Positions 9,195-20,283 of a DNA stretch of 64,000 nt are shown here, one piece after another. Source of the stretch: Sinomonas atrocyanea. Lineage in GTDB: Bacteria; Actinomycetota; Actinomycetes; Actinomycetales; Micrococcaceae. The DNA is taken from NCBI RefSeq assembly GCF_030811715.1, contig NZ_JAUSRH010000003.1, forward strand, positions 124,001-188,000. The letters run 5' to 3'. A model generated the notes under the pieces. That model made no database searches, was not told where the DNA came from, and saw only the letters and a list, made by a program, of their open reading frames with translations. Numbering within the stretch: the first letter of the stretch is position 1; every line of letters starts with the position of its first letter. The translations under genes and the position numbers were made by a program.

Positions 9195-9310
9195 TCTTCG
9201 TGTTCGCGCAGCATAGATGCCGAGCTGGTCAGCGAGGCGCTGTCTCCGGGCCCTATTCCTCTGGGGACGGCAACCGCCGGGCGCGACCATTGCATGCGGA
9301 GGTGATTCCC

Positions 9311-9703
9311 ATGTTCACTCTTCGCACCCTCGGAGGAATCGGGCTGATCGCAGCAGGAGCCAGCTGGCTTTGGCTCACCCCCGGCTTCGCCAGCCGCGGC
9401 GACACGTCCGGCCCCCTGTGGGCGGTCACCACCGGACTGAGCCTCCTGACTGTCCTCGGCTTCTGCATTGCCACCTGGGGACTCTTCGCGCGGTGGGGAT
9501 GGTGGGAGCAGGCAGCGCTCGCCTCGGCGGCACTGGGCCTCATCGCTGTCGTCTCCTACCTCATCGCCGCGATCAGCGGAGGAGAGGCGCCGTTTGCGGC
9601 AGTGTTCGAGGCCATGGTGCACGTCCTCATGGTCGGGGTCGTTGCCGGCCTCCTGCTCGTCCCTTCCCTGGAGCGGTGGGTCAACCACCAGGTCATGGGC
9701 TGA
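9311..9703 (+). CDS. Small four-helix membrane protein, unknown function
   Basis: A 130-residue protein that is almost entirely hydrophobic. Four membrane helices can be read, at about residues 8-25, 38-60, 68-88 and 100-118, with little soluble sequence between them. The ATG at 9311 has a good GGAGGTG ribosome site 6 nt upstream, so this start is preferred over longer in-frame options. It lies after the tRNA-Lys terminator and is followed by another predicted membrane protein. I recognise no family and propose no function. Confidence 0.65.
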   Translation: MFTLRTLGGIGLIAAGASWLWLTPGFASRGDTSGPLWAVTTGLSLLTVLGFCIATWGLFARWGWWEQAALASAALGLIAVVSYLIAAISGGEAPFAAVFEAMVHVLMVGVVAGLLLVPSLERWVNHQVMG

Positions 9704-9778
9704 CATCCTGTGAAATGCGCTACGGCCGGCACAGCTTCGGCCTGTACCTTGATCCCGGCATTGACAGTTCAGAACACG

Positions 9779-10330
9779 ATGGGGATGCGGATGGGACACG
9801 GTAGCCAGGCCCTTGGCGGGCGCTACGGGGTGAGGGGCGAGGACCTGCCGGATGGTCGGAGGCTCGTACGCCGCGCGATCTTCGACAGCGTGCAGTCAGC
9901 GGCCTTCGCCGCGGACCGGAAGCTGGCGGCGGGGCTCGACGTGGGGCGCCGCGCCGCCCGCGCGGTCTACACCACCGGGAGGGCAGCCGTCGTGGTTCTG
10001 GGACTCGTGCTCGGGCTCCTCGTCATCACCGAGAGCATCAGCCCTGTGGCCGCCGCGCTGCTGGCCGTCGCCCTGCTGATCACGCCCGACCTGCTCGCGC
10101 GCCTCCACCGGATGTGGGAGGCCAGACAGCAGGGCACCCTTGCCGGCCTCTCCGGGCGTGAGGCGTTCTTCCACCATGCCGGGCCCTGGCTGGCTCCGAT
10201 CCCCGCGGGGGAGCGGCTGGCGAAGTACCTGGTGCTGCTGACGGCCGGCGAGGTCGCGCTCTCCGGTGTCCTGCTGACCTTGGAGGCTTCTGACGCCGGA
10301 CCGCTCGCACTGGTCGCGACCACGGTCTGA
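9779..10330 (+). CDS. Hypothetical membrane protein
   Basis: An open frame of about 183 residues. Three in-frame ATGs lie within 12 bases at the start and no ribosome site is evident, so the exact start is unknown. The N-terminal 60 residues are polar and basic. Two hydrophobic segments follow (AAVVVLGLVLGLLVI and AAALLAVALLITPDLLA), and a further one near the C-terminus (YLVLLTAGEVALSGVLLTL). Third codon positions are strongly GC-rich, in keeping with real coding sequence. I do not recognise a family. It is convergent with the small minus-strand genes at 10405-10895. Confidence 0.45.
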   Translation: MGMRMGHGSQALGGRYGVRGEDLPDGRRLVRRAIFDSVQSAAFAADRKLAAGLDVGRRAARAVYTTGRAAVVVLGLVLGLLVITESISPVAAALLAVALLITPDLLARLHRMWEARQQGTLAGLSGREAFFHHAGPWLAPIPAGERLAKYLVLLTAGEVALSGVLLTLEASDAGPLALVATTV

Positions 10331-10404
10331 ACCCAGGGGGCCGTCGGAGTGCCGGCGCGTTGACAGTCCTCGCAGTCCTCGGACCTCCGCGCCGCCATCG
10401 GATC

Positions 10405-10515
10405 TCACTGTCCCCTCCACAGGTGGTAGCCGAGGATGAGGAGCGGCCAGGCGACCGTGGCGCCCAGCAGGAAGACCCCACCGGCCGCGACGGCGATGGT
10501 CTTGACGACCGACAT
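10405..10515 (-). CDS. 36-residue single-helix membrane peptide
   Basis: A very short frame beginning MSVVKTIAVAAGG that consists of one membrane helix (about residues 5-30) and a short basic tail ending in WRGQ. Its ATG overlaps the stop codon of the upstream frame in a TGATG arrangement, which predicts translational coupling. An AAGGAAG sequence lies about 10 nt before the start. The role is unknown; the size and shape are those of small membrane-anchored modulators. Confidence 0.45.
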   Translation of the reverse strand: MSVVKTIAVAAGGVFLLGATVAWPLLILGYHLWRGQ

Positions 10516-10895
10516 CAGTGGATATCTTCCTTCTCGTACTGGACTGCCCCGTGCTGGACTGCCTCGTACTGGACTGCCTCGCGGCGGACTGCATGGTCCT
10601 CGCGCGTCCCGGATCCGGGGTGGAGGACGGCGGCATGACGCGTCCTCGCCGGGCTGCCGTCGAGACTCGGCAGGGCAGGCAGTTCCGCGAGGTGGCCTCC
10701 GCGGTGTCCCGCCCGGAGCTCGCACCTCGACATGAAGCTGGTCTCGTGCAGCTCGAGCTCCGCCCGGTAGGTGCAGCGCTGGCTCTCCGGGAGGGCCGAT
10801 GATTCCGTCACGGTGGTGTCCATTCCGTCCGGGTGGCCCGCGTTCCGGCCCACTGCCTTCTGATGGCGCGTCGATGCCACAGGGGTGCATGGCAT
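10515..10895 (-). CDS. Small Cys/His-rich protein with C-terminal pentapeptide repeats
   Basis: A 126-residue frame starts at the ATG at 10895. A TAGAGT box lies 7 nt upstream, so the mRNA would be leaderless; an internal ATG at 10823 would give 102 residues. The middle has spaced cysteines and histidines (CTYRAELELHETSF, then CELRAGHRGGHLAE) that could bind a metal. The C-terminus is a pentapeptide repeat (AVRRE, AVQYE, AVQHG, AVQYE) encoded by the 15-bp DNA repeat at 10533-10592. The stop overlaps the start of the 36-residue membrane peptide. I know no matching family, and the gene is plausible rather than proven. Confidence 0.4.
   Translation of the reverse strand: MPCTPVASTRHQKAVGRNAGHPDGMDTTVTESSALPESQRCTYRAELELHETSFMSRCELRAGHRGGHLAELPALPSLDGSPARTRHAAVLHPGSGTREDHAVRREAVQYEAVQHGAVQYEKEDIH
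10533..10592. repeat. 15-bp tandem repeat, 4 copies
   Basis: Four 15-bp units (10533, 10548, 10563, 10578) share the form CTCGTACTGGACTGC with a few changes, mostly in the fourth copy. The period is a multiple of three, and the array encodes a pentapeptide repeat at the C-terminus of the small protein at 10515-10895. Confidence 0.85.
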
Positions 10896-10983
10896 GGGTC
10901 ACACTCTAGGTCGCCGCCGGCGCGGAGGAGCGCACGCCGGTCGTGTCGCGCCGTGTCGACTGGCGTTCCGGGAGGCCACCGCG

Positions 10984-11021
10984 AGGGCCCCCGCCCAGAG
11001 GATCATCTGGGCGGGGGCCCT
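10984..11021. other. Perfect 16-bp GC hairpin
   Basis: AGGGCCCCCGCCCAGA pairs perfectly with TCTGGGCGGGGGCCCT across the loop GGATCA. No U-tract follows on either strand. It lies in the 250-base gene-free stretch 10896-11143, downstream of the lipoprotein operon, and could terminate that transcript. The only other structure in the gap is the 17-bp array that follows. Confidence 0.6.
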
Positions 11022-11022
11022 T

Positions 11023-11107
11023 CATCTCGCGCGGCCAGTCATCTCGCGCGGACAGTCGTCTTGCGCGGACAGTTGTCTTGCGCGGACGGTCGTCTCGAGC
11101 GGACGGC
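11023..11107. repeat. 17-bp tandem repeat, 5 copies
   Basis: Five direct 17-bp units begin at 11023, 11040, 11057, 11074 and 11091 with the consensus CGTCTTGCGCGGACAGT. Copies differ at 1-4 positions. The array lies between the 16-bp hairpin and the 3' end of the lipoprotein gene, and no open frame of note crosses it. Confidence 0.85.
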
Positions 11108-11143
11108 TGGGGCCGCCGAGGCAGCCTGAGGCGCTGCGCCGGG

Positions 11144-11995
11144 CTACTGGGCCAGAGGCGTGTTGCCGTAGTTGGCGTGGCACGCACCGCCGGAGAGGAC
11201 ATCACCCGGGGTCACCTTGTAGGTGCGGACGGACGGGTTGACGATGACGGTGTGCGCCGCGCCGTTGGCATCGGTCAGGGTCGAGCCGCACGCGTCGGCG
11301 GCCGCCTGGGTCCCGGAGGAGCCGCCGATCCAGACGTCGAACCAGACGGTGGTGCCTGCAGGGGCACCCGAATGGCAGGGCCCGTCCTGGGGGGTGGCCC
11401 CGTCGCCGCAGGTGTCCTCGACGATGAGGTACTTCTGCAGGTTGGGGATGTAGAGCCGGGTCCCGGCGGGGTAGTCGAGGGTATCGACGCCGCCCGTGAT
11501 GGAGTGGCCGACGGCGACCGTGACCGGATCCGCCCAGGTGCCGGTGCCGCCCGCGGTCTTGTGCACGATGGGGTGGGAGACCTCGGCGGATCCCGCGGGG
11601 GTGTTGTCCCAGTACCCGTACCCGGTCGTGTACGCGGTGGTGACCACCGTCCCCGTCTCGTGGACGACGGCCGGGGCCTTCGGGGCAGCAGGAGCGGGGA
11701 TCCGGGCCACCGGGACGGCGGCAGGGGCCGGGGCCACCGGGCGGTTCGCGGCACTGGGGGCCGGCAGGGCCACGGGGGCGGCGGCCGTGGGCGCGGCAGT
11801 GCTCGGGGGCGCCGTGGTGGGCTTGGCGGTGTGCTGGGCGGCGGGGGACTTCGTCGCGGTCGGCGTCGCATCGGGGGTGGCACTTGCTCCGGCGGAGCTC
11901 GGCAGGGCGGTTCCGTGCTGGGCGGCACCCGCGCACCCGGTCAGGGTGAGCAGCAGGGCGGCCGCGGCGGTGGACAGTTTTCTGGCGTGCTTCAT
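11144..11995 (-). CDS. Secreted lipoprotein with a double-psi-barrel-like domain (copy 1)
   Basis: A 283-residue exported lipoprotein. The signal peptide MKHARKLSTAAAALLLTLTGC ends in a lipobox cysteine. A linker of about 80 residues rich in Ala, Pro and Thr follows, typical of wall-spanning spacers. The C-terminal domain (about residue 110 onward) contains TTAYTTGYGYWDNTPAGS, HKTAGGTGTWADPVTVAVGHS, YLIVEDTCGDGATPQDGPC and WFDVWIGG. This pattern recalls RlpA/barwin-like double-psi barrels, which bind or cleave polysaccharide, but the match is by eye. The next gene upstream encodes a paralogue. The start follows a weak AGAGAGAA ribosome site. Function unknown. Confidence 0.75.
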   Translation of the reverse strand: MKHARKLSTAAAALLLTLTGCAGAAQHGTALPSSAGASATPDATPTATKSPAAQHTAKPTTAPPSTAAPTAAAPVALPAPSAANRPVAPAPAAVPVARIPAPAAPKAPAVVHETGTVVTTAYTTGYGYWDNTPAGSAEVSHPIVHKTAGGTGTWADPVTVAVGHSITGGVDTLDYPAGTRLYIPNLQKYLIVEDTCGDGATPQDGPCHSGAPAGTTVWFDVWIGGSSGTQAAADACGSTLTDANGAAHTVIVNPSVRTYKVTPGDVLSGGACHANYGNTPLAQ

Positions 11996-12113
11996 GCAGG
12001 AGTTCTCTCTGGGTCTTCGTACTCGACATCGGCGCACGGCCCCCCAGTGCGCCAAGTCCAAGAGCGTAGTCGCGCTCCTGCGCGAGGCGAAACCGAGAGT
12101 CTGCCCCCGGCGG

Positions 12114-12779
12114 TCACTGCAGCGTCGGGGCCTCCCCGAAGTTCGCGTGGCACACCTGGCCCGAGAGGACGTCACCGGGGGTCACCCGGTAGTTGTGGAT
12201 GCTCGGATCGAGGATGACGGTGTGGATGCCCGTCAACGTGGCCTGGCACTGCCTGGAGTCGGAGTTGCTGCCGGACGCTCCTCCGATCCAGATGTCGAAC
12301 CATACCGTCGCCCCGCGGCGGGCGGCCCGGCCGAGGTTGTGGCACGGGATGTCCTGCGGGGTGGCCCCGTCCCCGCACGCGTCCTCGACGATGAAGTACT
12401 TCTCGAGGCTCGGGATGTACATGCGTGTCCCCGCGGGAAAATCGAGAGTGTCGACGCCGTTGCTGATCGAGTGGCCGACGGCGAGGGTGACGGGGTCCTG
12501 CCACGTTCCGGTGCCGCCCGCGCTCTGGTGCAGGACGGGGTTGGAGATGATGGTGGACCCGGGCGGGGTGTTGTCCCAGTATCCGTACCCGGTGGTGTAG
12601 GCGGTGCTGATGACCTTGCCGGATTCCTGCGGTGAGACGGTGCGGGCGGCGGAGGCGGACCCGGAGGGGGAGCCGGAGGCAGGAGACGGTCCGGGGCCCG
12701 GGGAGCCGGAGCAGCTGGTCGCCGCGAGCAGCACCGCGGCCGCCGCGGTCCAGGCCAGCCTCCTCCGCAGTGTAGTCAT
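12114..12779 (-). CDS. Secreted lipoprotein with a double-psi-barrel-like domain (copy 2)
   Basis: A 221-residue paralogue of the downstream gene. It has a signal peptide ending at the lipobox AATSC, a short Pro/Gly/Ser linker of about 25 residues, and the same C-terminal domain: STAYTTGYGYWDNTPPGS, HQSAGGTGTWQDPVTLAVGHS, YFIVEDACGDGATPQDIPC, WFDIWIGGASG and VTPGDVLSGQVCHANFG. The domain cysteines are conserved in both copies and probably form disulfides outside the cell. It differs mainly by a shorter linker and a small insertion (NLGRAARRGA). The stop of a small membrane-protein gene lies 4 bases upstream, so the three genes form one operon. Confidence 0.75.
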   Translation of the reverse strand: MTTLRRRLAWTAAAAVLLAATSCSGSPGPGPSPASGSPSGSASAARTVSPQESGKVISTAYTTGYGYWDNTPPGSTIISNPVLHQSAGGTGTWQDPVTLAVGHSISNGVDTLDFPAGTRMYIPSLEKYFIVEDACGDGATPQDIPCHNLGRAARRGATVWFDIWIGGASGSNSDSRQCQATLTGIHTVILDPSIHNYRVTPGDVLSGQVCHANFGEAPTLQ

Positions 12780-12783
12780 GGCG

Positions 12784-12966
12784 TCAGGCGCCCGCGGCGG
12801 GGCGCGGAGGCGCCGGCGTGGTGGCCGACGCCGGGACCGCGCGCACCAGGGGCGCGCGGCCCCGGTGGCGCCCCCGGCGCGCCGTCGAGCGGTCCTCGCG
12901 GAGGACCGTCCAGACGGCGAGCGCGAGAAGGATCACACCCGAGATGGCGATGACCACCCAGTCCAC
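12784..12966 (-). CDS. 60-residue single-helix membrane protein
   Basis: A small protein with one N-terminal membrane helix (DWVVIAISGVILLALAVWTVL) and a basic cytoplasmic tail rich in Arg, Pro and Ala. The GTG at 12966 is chosen because AGGGAGG lies 5 nt upstream; a longer frame begins at 13053 but lacks a ribosome site. It is first in an operon with the two paralogous lipoproteins (spacing 4 bases to the next). It may help the lipoproteins' export or anchoring, but nothing in the sequence shows this. Confidence 0.6.
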   Translation of the reverse strand: MDWVVIAISGVILLALAVWTVLREDRSTARRGRHRGRAPLVRAVPASATTPAPPRPAAGA

Positions 12967-13083
12967 GGCAGCCTCCCTGCGTGAGTAGTCGGCACGGCTG
13001 AGGCCATTAGACCCTCGCGCCACCCTGCCCGTCCAGAGACTTCTGGGGCACAATCACGCCACCGTGCGCCCCGCCGCCATGGG

Positions 13084-13545
13084 CTAGAGGCCCACCAGAT
13101 CGCGCAGGAAGGACGCGAGGTCGGCGGCGTCGTCCTCCTGGGCGAGGGTGACGGCAGAGCCGGCTCCGAGTTCGCAGGCCGGGCGCAGCGTGAAGGTGAC
13201 CACGCGCCCGGTGCTCGTGGCGACGTCGAAGGCGCCGGGGGCCGGCTCCGAGACATACGCGAGGTTGGTGAGGTCGATCGTCGTCGGCTGTCCGGTCCCC
13301 GCGAGGGTCCCCCGGTCGAACGGGGCAAGGACGAGCTCGACGGGCCGGCGGCGGTAGCCGAGGACCAGCCCGGTGGGGACGGGGGCCCCGGGCCGGGGCC
13401 CCAACACGGACCCCCCGCACTCCGTCACACACACGAGGTTGTAGTCCCCGTAGTTGGGAATCTGGCTGTCGAAGACGTAATGGAGCGCGGCCTTCAGCGC
13501 GTCGTCGGGCTCGGGGGCGCGCCCGGTCGGGGCAGTGCTGCTCAC
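13084..13545 (-). CDS. Hypothetical protein, 153 residues
   Basis: A soluble, mostly beta-type protein with no signal peptide or membrane segment. The GTG at 13545 is chosen because GAGAGGAG lies just upstream. Notable stretches are ALKAALHYVFDSQIPNYGDY near the N-terminus, two cysteines in VCVTECGGSV, and an acidic C-terminus. It is divergent from the LysR-type regulator gene, with 130 bases between the starts. I do not recognise the family, and no function is proposed. Confidence 0.65.
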   Translation of the reverse strand: MSSTAPTGRAPEPDDALKAALHYVFDSQIPNYGDYNLVCVTECGGSVLGPRPGAPVPTGLVLGYRRRPVELVLAPFDRGTLAGTGQPTTIDLTNLAYVSEPAPGAFDVATSTGRVVTFTLRPACELGAGSAVTLAQEDDAADLASFLRDLVGL

Positions 13546-13675
13546 AGTTCTCCTCTCGCCGAAGGCCAGTCTACGTACTCGGGGGCCGCCGGGCCCGGTA
13601 CCGCACCGTCCACGCCTGTGCACGTGGCTCCGTCCCGAGCACGGCCCGCGAGCGCCTCGCCAGTACCCTGTGCCC

Positions 13676-14599
13676 ATGGACTTCCGCCGACTGCTCCTGC
13701 TGAGGGAGCTCGCCGACCGCCGTACGATCGGTGCGACGGCCGATGCACTCGGCATCACCGCCTCGGCCGTCTCCCAGCAGCTCAAGCTCCTGCAGGAGGA
13801 ACTCGGCGTCGTCCTCATCCAGCGCCAGGGGAGGGGCGTCCGCCTCACCGAGGCCGGAGAGGCGATGGCCGCGGCGGCGGCCGGCGTCGCCGTCGCGATG
13901 GCGCGCGCCGAGGCCACCGCCGACGGCTACCGCAGGGGCGAGCAGGCGAGGGTGCAGGCCGTGTTCTTCCCCAGCGCGGCCGAGATGTTCCTCCCCGGCC
14001 TGCTCGACCGCGTCGCCGCGTGCGAGGGCCTGCGCCTCGACGCGCGGCTCGAGGACCCCAACGCCCAGGGGTTCGTCGATCTCGCCGCAGACGCCGACCT
14101 CGTCCTGGGCCACTCCGTCAACGGCCCGGAGGAGTTCCTCCGCGATGGGCTCGTGGTCGAGCCGCTGCTCGAGGAGCCGCTCGACGTCGCGCTGCCGGGC
14201 GACCACCCGCTCGCCGCCCGGGACGTCCTCGAGCCCGACGATGTGGCGTCCTGGCCGTGGATCGGCGTCCCAGCGGGCTTCCCCTTCGACACGGTCCTGC
14301 GCCAGATCGAGCTGCAGGCCGGCCGCGTGGTCGACCGCGTCCAGCTCATGCCCGACCTGCGGGCCATGGAGGCGCTCGTCCGCGGCGGCCACGGGCTGAG
14401 CCTCCTGCCGCGCTTCACCTCCCGGGGGGCCCTCCGCAGCGGCCTGGTCCTGCGTCCCCTGACCGGCGTGCAGGCGCGCCGCAGCGTCGTCCTCCTGGCC
14501 CGCGCCGACGTCGCAGCCCGGCCCACGGTGCGCTCGGTCATGGACATGGTCCACGCCGAGGCCGAAAGGATCGTCCGCGAGGACGCCGCGGAGGCGTGA
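13676..14599 (+). CDS. LysR-family transcriptional regulator
   Basis: A 307-residue regulator with an N-terminal helix-turn-helix (GATADALGITASAVSQQLKLLQEELGVVLIQRQGRGVRLTEAG, written here only as the family hallmark region, residues 20-62) and a periplasmic-binding-like effector domain from about residue 85 to the end. The ATG at 13676 has no ribosome site but a TACCCT box exactly 6 nt upstream, so a leaderless mRNA is likely; the longer frame from 13535 is not needed. It lies just upstream of ilvD in the same direction (33-base gap, with ilvD having its own promoter box). Control of ilvD is possible but unproven; the effector is unknown. Confidence 0.88.
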   Translation: MDFRRLLLLRELADRRTIGATADALGITASAVSQQLKLLQEELGVVLIQRQGRGVRLTEAGEAMAAAAAGVAVAMARAEATADGYRRGEQARVQAVFFPSAAEMFLPGLLDRVAACEGLRLDARLEDPNAQGFVDLAADADLVLGHSVNGPEEFLRDGLVVEPLLEEPLDVALPGDHPLAARDVLEPDDVASWPWIGVPAGFPFDTVLRQIELQAGRVVDRVQLMPDLRAMEALVRGGHGLSLLPRFTSRGALRSGLVLRPLTGVQARRSVVLLARADVAARPTVRSVMDMVHAEAERIVREDAAEA

Positions 14600-14632
14600 T
14601 TCCCGCCACACCGCCGTCCTAGACTGTGCGCC

Positions 14633-16375
14633 ATGACTGAGCAGCAGAGCCCCCCTCAGCAGGTCCAGACCGACGCGGCGCCCACGGGTGCGGACGCCAA
14701 ACCCCGCAGCCGGGTGGTGACAGACGGCATCCACGCGGCCCCTGCCCGCGGGATGCTGCGGGCGGTGGGGTTCGGCGACGAGGACTTCGCCAAGCCTCAG
14801 GTCGGGATCGCGAGCTCGTGGAATGAGATCACCCCGTGCAACCTCTCGCTGGACCGCCTCGCCAAGGCAGCCAAGGAGGGGGTCCACGCCGCCGGCGGGT
14901 TCCCAATGCAGTTCGGCACGATCTCGGTCTCGGACGGGATCTCCATGGGCCACGAGGGCATGCACTTCTCGCTCGTCTCCCGCGAGATCATCGCGGACTC
15001 GGTCGAGACCGTCATGCAGGCCGAGCGGATCGACGGCCAGGTCCTCCTCGCGGGCTGCGACAAGTCGCTGCCCGGGATGCTCATGGCCGCGGCCCGCCTC
15101 GACGTCGCGAGCGTCTTCCTCTACGCGGGCTCGATCATGCCGGGGTGGGTCAAGCTCGAGGACGGCACCGAGAAGGACGTCACGCTCATCGACGCCTTCG
15201 AAGCCGTCGGGGCCTGCGCCGCCGGCAAGATGTCCCGGGGAGACCTGGATCGGATCGAACGGGCCATCTGCCCGGGCGAGGGCGCCTGCGGCGGGATGTA
15301 CACGGCCAACACGATGGCCTCGGCTGCCGAGGCGCTCGGCATGTCGCTGCCCGGCTCCGCGGCGCCGCCGTCCGCCGACCGGCGCCGGGACATGTTCGCC
15401 CACCGCTCCGGCGAGGCCGTGGTCAACCTGCTCCGGCGCGGCATCACGGCGCGGGACATCCTCACCCGGGAGGCGTTCGAGAACGCGATCGCGGTGGTCA
15501 TGGCCTTCGGCGGCTCGACCAACTCGGTCCTGCACCTGCTCGCGATCGCGCGGGAGGCTGAGGTCCGGCTCGAGCTCGAGGACTTCAACCGGATCGGGGA
15601 CCGGGTCCCGCACCTGGGGGACCTCAAGCCCTTCGGCCGCTATGTCATGTACGACCTCGACCGGGTCGGGGGAGTGCCCGTCGTCATGCGCGCGCTCCTC
15701 GACGCGGGGCTGCTGCACGGCGACGCCCTGACGGTCACCGGCAGGACGGTCGCCGAAAACCTCGCCGAGATCTCGCCGCCGGACCTGGACGGGAAGATCG
15801 TGCGCGCCATGGACAACCCGATCCACGCCACCGGCGGCCTCTCGATCCTGCACGGCTCGCTCGCCCCGCAGGGCGCCGTCGTCAAGACGGCCGGGTTCGA
15901 CGCGGAGGTCTTCGAGGGCACCGCCCGCGTGTTCGAGCGGGAGCAGGCAGCGCTCGAGGCGCTCGACCGGGGCCAGATCGCGCCCGGGGACGTCGTCGTC
16001 ATCCGCTACGAGGGCCCCAAGGGCGGCCCCGGCATGCGCGAGATGCTGGCCATCACCGGCGCGATCAAGGGGGCCGGGCTCGGCAAGGACGTGCTCCTGC
16101 TCACCGACGGCCGCTTCTCGGGCGGCACCACCGGGCTCTGCATCGGCCACGTCGCGCCGGAGGCGGTCGACGCCGGCCCGGTCGCCTTCGTGCGCGACGG
16201 CGACCGGATCCGCGTGGACATCCCCCGCCGCAGCATCGACCTCCTCGTGGACGAGGACGAGCTGGCTGCGCGCCGGGAGGGCTGGTCGCCGATCCCGGCG
16301 AAGTTCACCCGCGGCGTCCTGGCCAAGTACGCCAAGCTCGTGCACTCCGCGAGCGAGGGCGCCGTCCTCGGCTGA
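14633..16375 (+). CDS. ilvD: Dihydroxy-acid dehydratase
   Basis: This 580-residue iron-sulfur enzyme dehydrates 2,3-dihydroxy-isovalerate and its methyl-valerate analogue, the third common step of valine and isoleucine synthesis. Cluster cysteines are visible at Cys69 (ITPCNLSLD), Cys142 (GCDKSLPGM) and Cys219 ([14 protein letters not shown]). The C-terminal [19 protein letters not shown] is also typical. The ATG at 14633 has TAGACT 7 nt upstream and no ribosome site, so translation is probably leaderless. It lies directly upstream of the ilvBNC operon, separated by the attenuator region, and could also be read through into it. Confidence 0.96.
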   Translation: MTEQQSPPQQVQTDAAPTGADAKPRSRVVTDGIHAAPARGMLRAVGFGDEDFAKPQVGIASSWNEITPCNLSLDRLAKAAKEGVHAAGGFPMQFGTISVSDGISMGHEGMHFSLVSREIIADSVETVMQAERIDGQVLLAGCDKSLPGMLMAAARLDVASVFLYAGSIMPGWVKLEDGTEKDVTLIDAFEAVGACAAGKMSRGDLDRIERAICPGEGACGGMYTANTMASAAEALGMSLPGSAAPPSADRRRDMFAHRSGEAVVNLLRRGITARDILTREAFENAIAVVMAFGGSTNSVLHLLAIAREAEVRLELEDFNRIGDRVPHLGDLKPFGRYVMYDLDRVGGVPVVMRALLDAGLLHGDALTVTGRTVAENLAEISPPDLDGKIVRAMDNPIHATGGLSILHGSLAPQGAVVKTAGFDAEVFEGTARVFEREQAALEALDRGQIAPGDVVVIRYEGPKGGPGMREMLAITGAIKGAGLGKDVLLLTDGRFSGGTTGLCIGHVAPEAVDAGPVAFVRDGDRIRVDIPRRSIDLLVDEDELAARREGWSPIPAKFTRGVLAKYAKLVHSASEGAVLG

Positions 16376-16399
16376 GCCGGAGACCGGGGCGCCGCAGGC

Positions 16400-16448
16400 C
16401 GTCTCACGAGCGTCTCACGGTGTGGATGGGAGTCCGCATCGTGAGACG
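16400..16448. promoter_or_regulatory. Repeated CGTCTCACG operator-like sites upstream of ilvB
   Basis: The 9-mer CGTCTCACG occurs twice in direct orientation (16400-16408, 16411-16419) and once inverted (16440-16448). All are within 60 bp upstream of the predicted ilvB -35 box. The shared core GTCTCA/TGAGAC also appears in the leuC operator candidate at 36474-36488. A transcription factor site is inferred; the factor is unknown. Confidence 0.5.
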
Positions 16449-16461
16449 CGCCCTGACCAAA

Positions 16462-16491
16462 TTGACACTCAAAAGCCCAATTCGCGAGACT
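16462..16491 (+). promoter_or_regulatory. Predicted ilvB leader promoter
   Basis: A perfect TTGACA (16462-16467) is followed after 18 bp by GAGACT (16486-16491). The start codon of the leader peptide begins 6 nt later. This places the transcription start at or next to the A of that ATG. Confidence 0.6.
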
Positions 16492-16497
16492 GTGGGC

Positions 16498-16560
16498 ATG
16501 CAGATCGCCCCGACGAGCATGGTGCTCGATGTCGTCCTTGCCCAGCGCGTGGCTCACTGA
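16498..16560 (+). CDS. ilvB leader peptide (attenuation)
   Basis: A 20-residue peptide rich in branched-chain residues: one Ile, two Leu and four Val among 20, with Val-Leu and Val-Val-Leu runs in the middle. It precedes an intrinsic terminator and then ilvB, the classical layout for transcription attenuation by charged Val/Leu/Ile tRNAs. No ribosome site precedes the ATG; the promoter -10 box ends 6 nt upstream, so the peptide is predicted to be made from a leaderless mRNA, as reported for amino-acid leader peptides in corynebacteria. Stalling at the Val/Leu codons would favour an antiterminator and open ilvBNC. Confidence 0.75.
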   Translation: MQIAPTSMVLDVVLAQRVAH

Positions 16561-16586
16561 GCCCGTCTGGCACGATCTGTCACGCG

Positions 16587-16624
16587 CAACCCCTCGAAAC
16601 GCCAGGCGGCCGAGGGGTTGTTTT
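16587..16624 (+). terminator. ilvB attenuator terminator
   Basis: CAACCCCTCG pairs perfectly with CGAGGGGTTG across a 14-nt loop that contains an inner GCC/GGC helix; TTTT follows directly. It lies 26 nt after the leader peptide stop and 45 nt before ilvB. This is the strongest U-tract terminator in the window, and it sits in front of a gene rather than behind one. Confidence 0.85.
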
Positions 16625-16668
16625 CGTTGGAGCACACCTTCGCCACGAAGATCCTAAGGAAGAGACTG

Positions 16669-20149
<3,481 letters not shown>

Positions 20150-20159
20150 CCCCGGCACC

Positions 20160-20192
20160 GCAGCGGCGGGCGAGGCCCTCGCCCGCCGCTGC
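20160..20192 (+). terminator. Terminator after ilvC
   Basis: A perfect 15-bp stem (GCAGCGGCGGGCGAG / CTCGCCCGCCGCTGC) with a three-base loop begins 10 bases after the ilvC stop and is followed by TCCTCTCT. It separates ilvBNC from serA. Confidence 0.75.
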
Positions 20193-20283
20193 TCCTCTCT
20201 GGGCGCGGCACCCGGCCCCAGAGACTCCATCGCTCCGCCCCGAACCGCCCCACCCCTGCCTGATCTGGAGAGGCCCCCGCCCC

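Noticed and set aside
9200-9310. Upstream extension of the small membrane protein at 9311
   Set aside because: The extension starts in the tRNA-Lys terminator region and has no ribosome site; the ATG at 9311 has GGAGGTG at good spacing.
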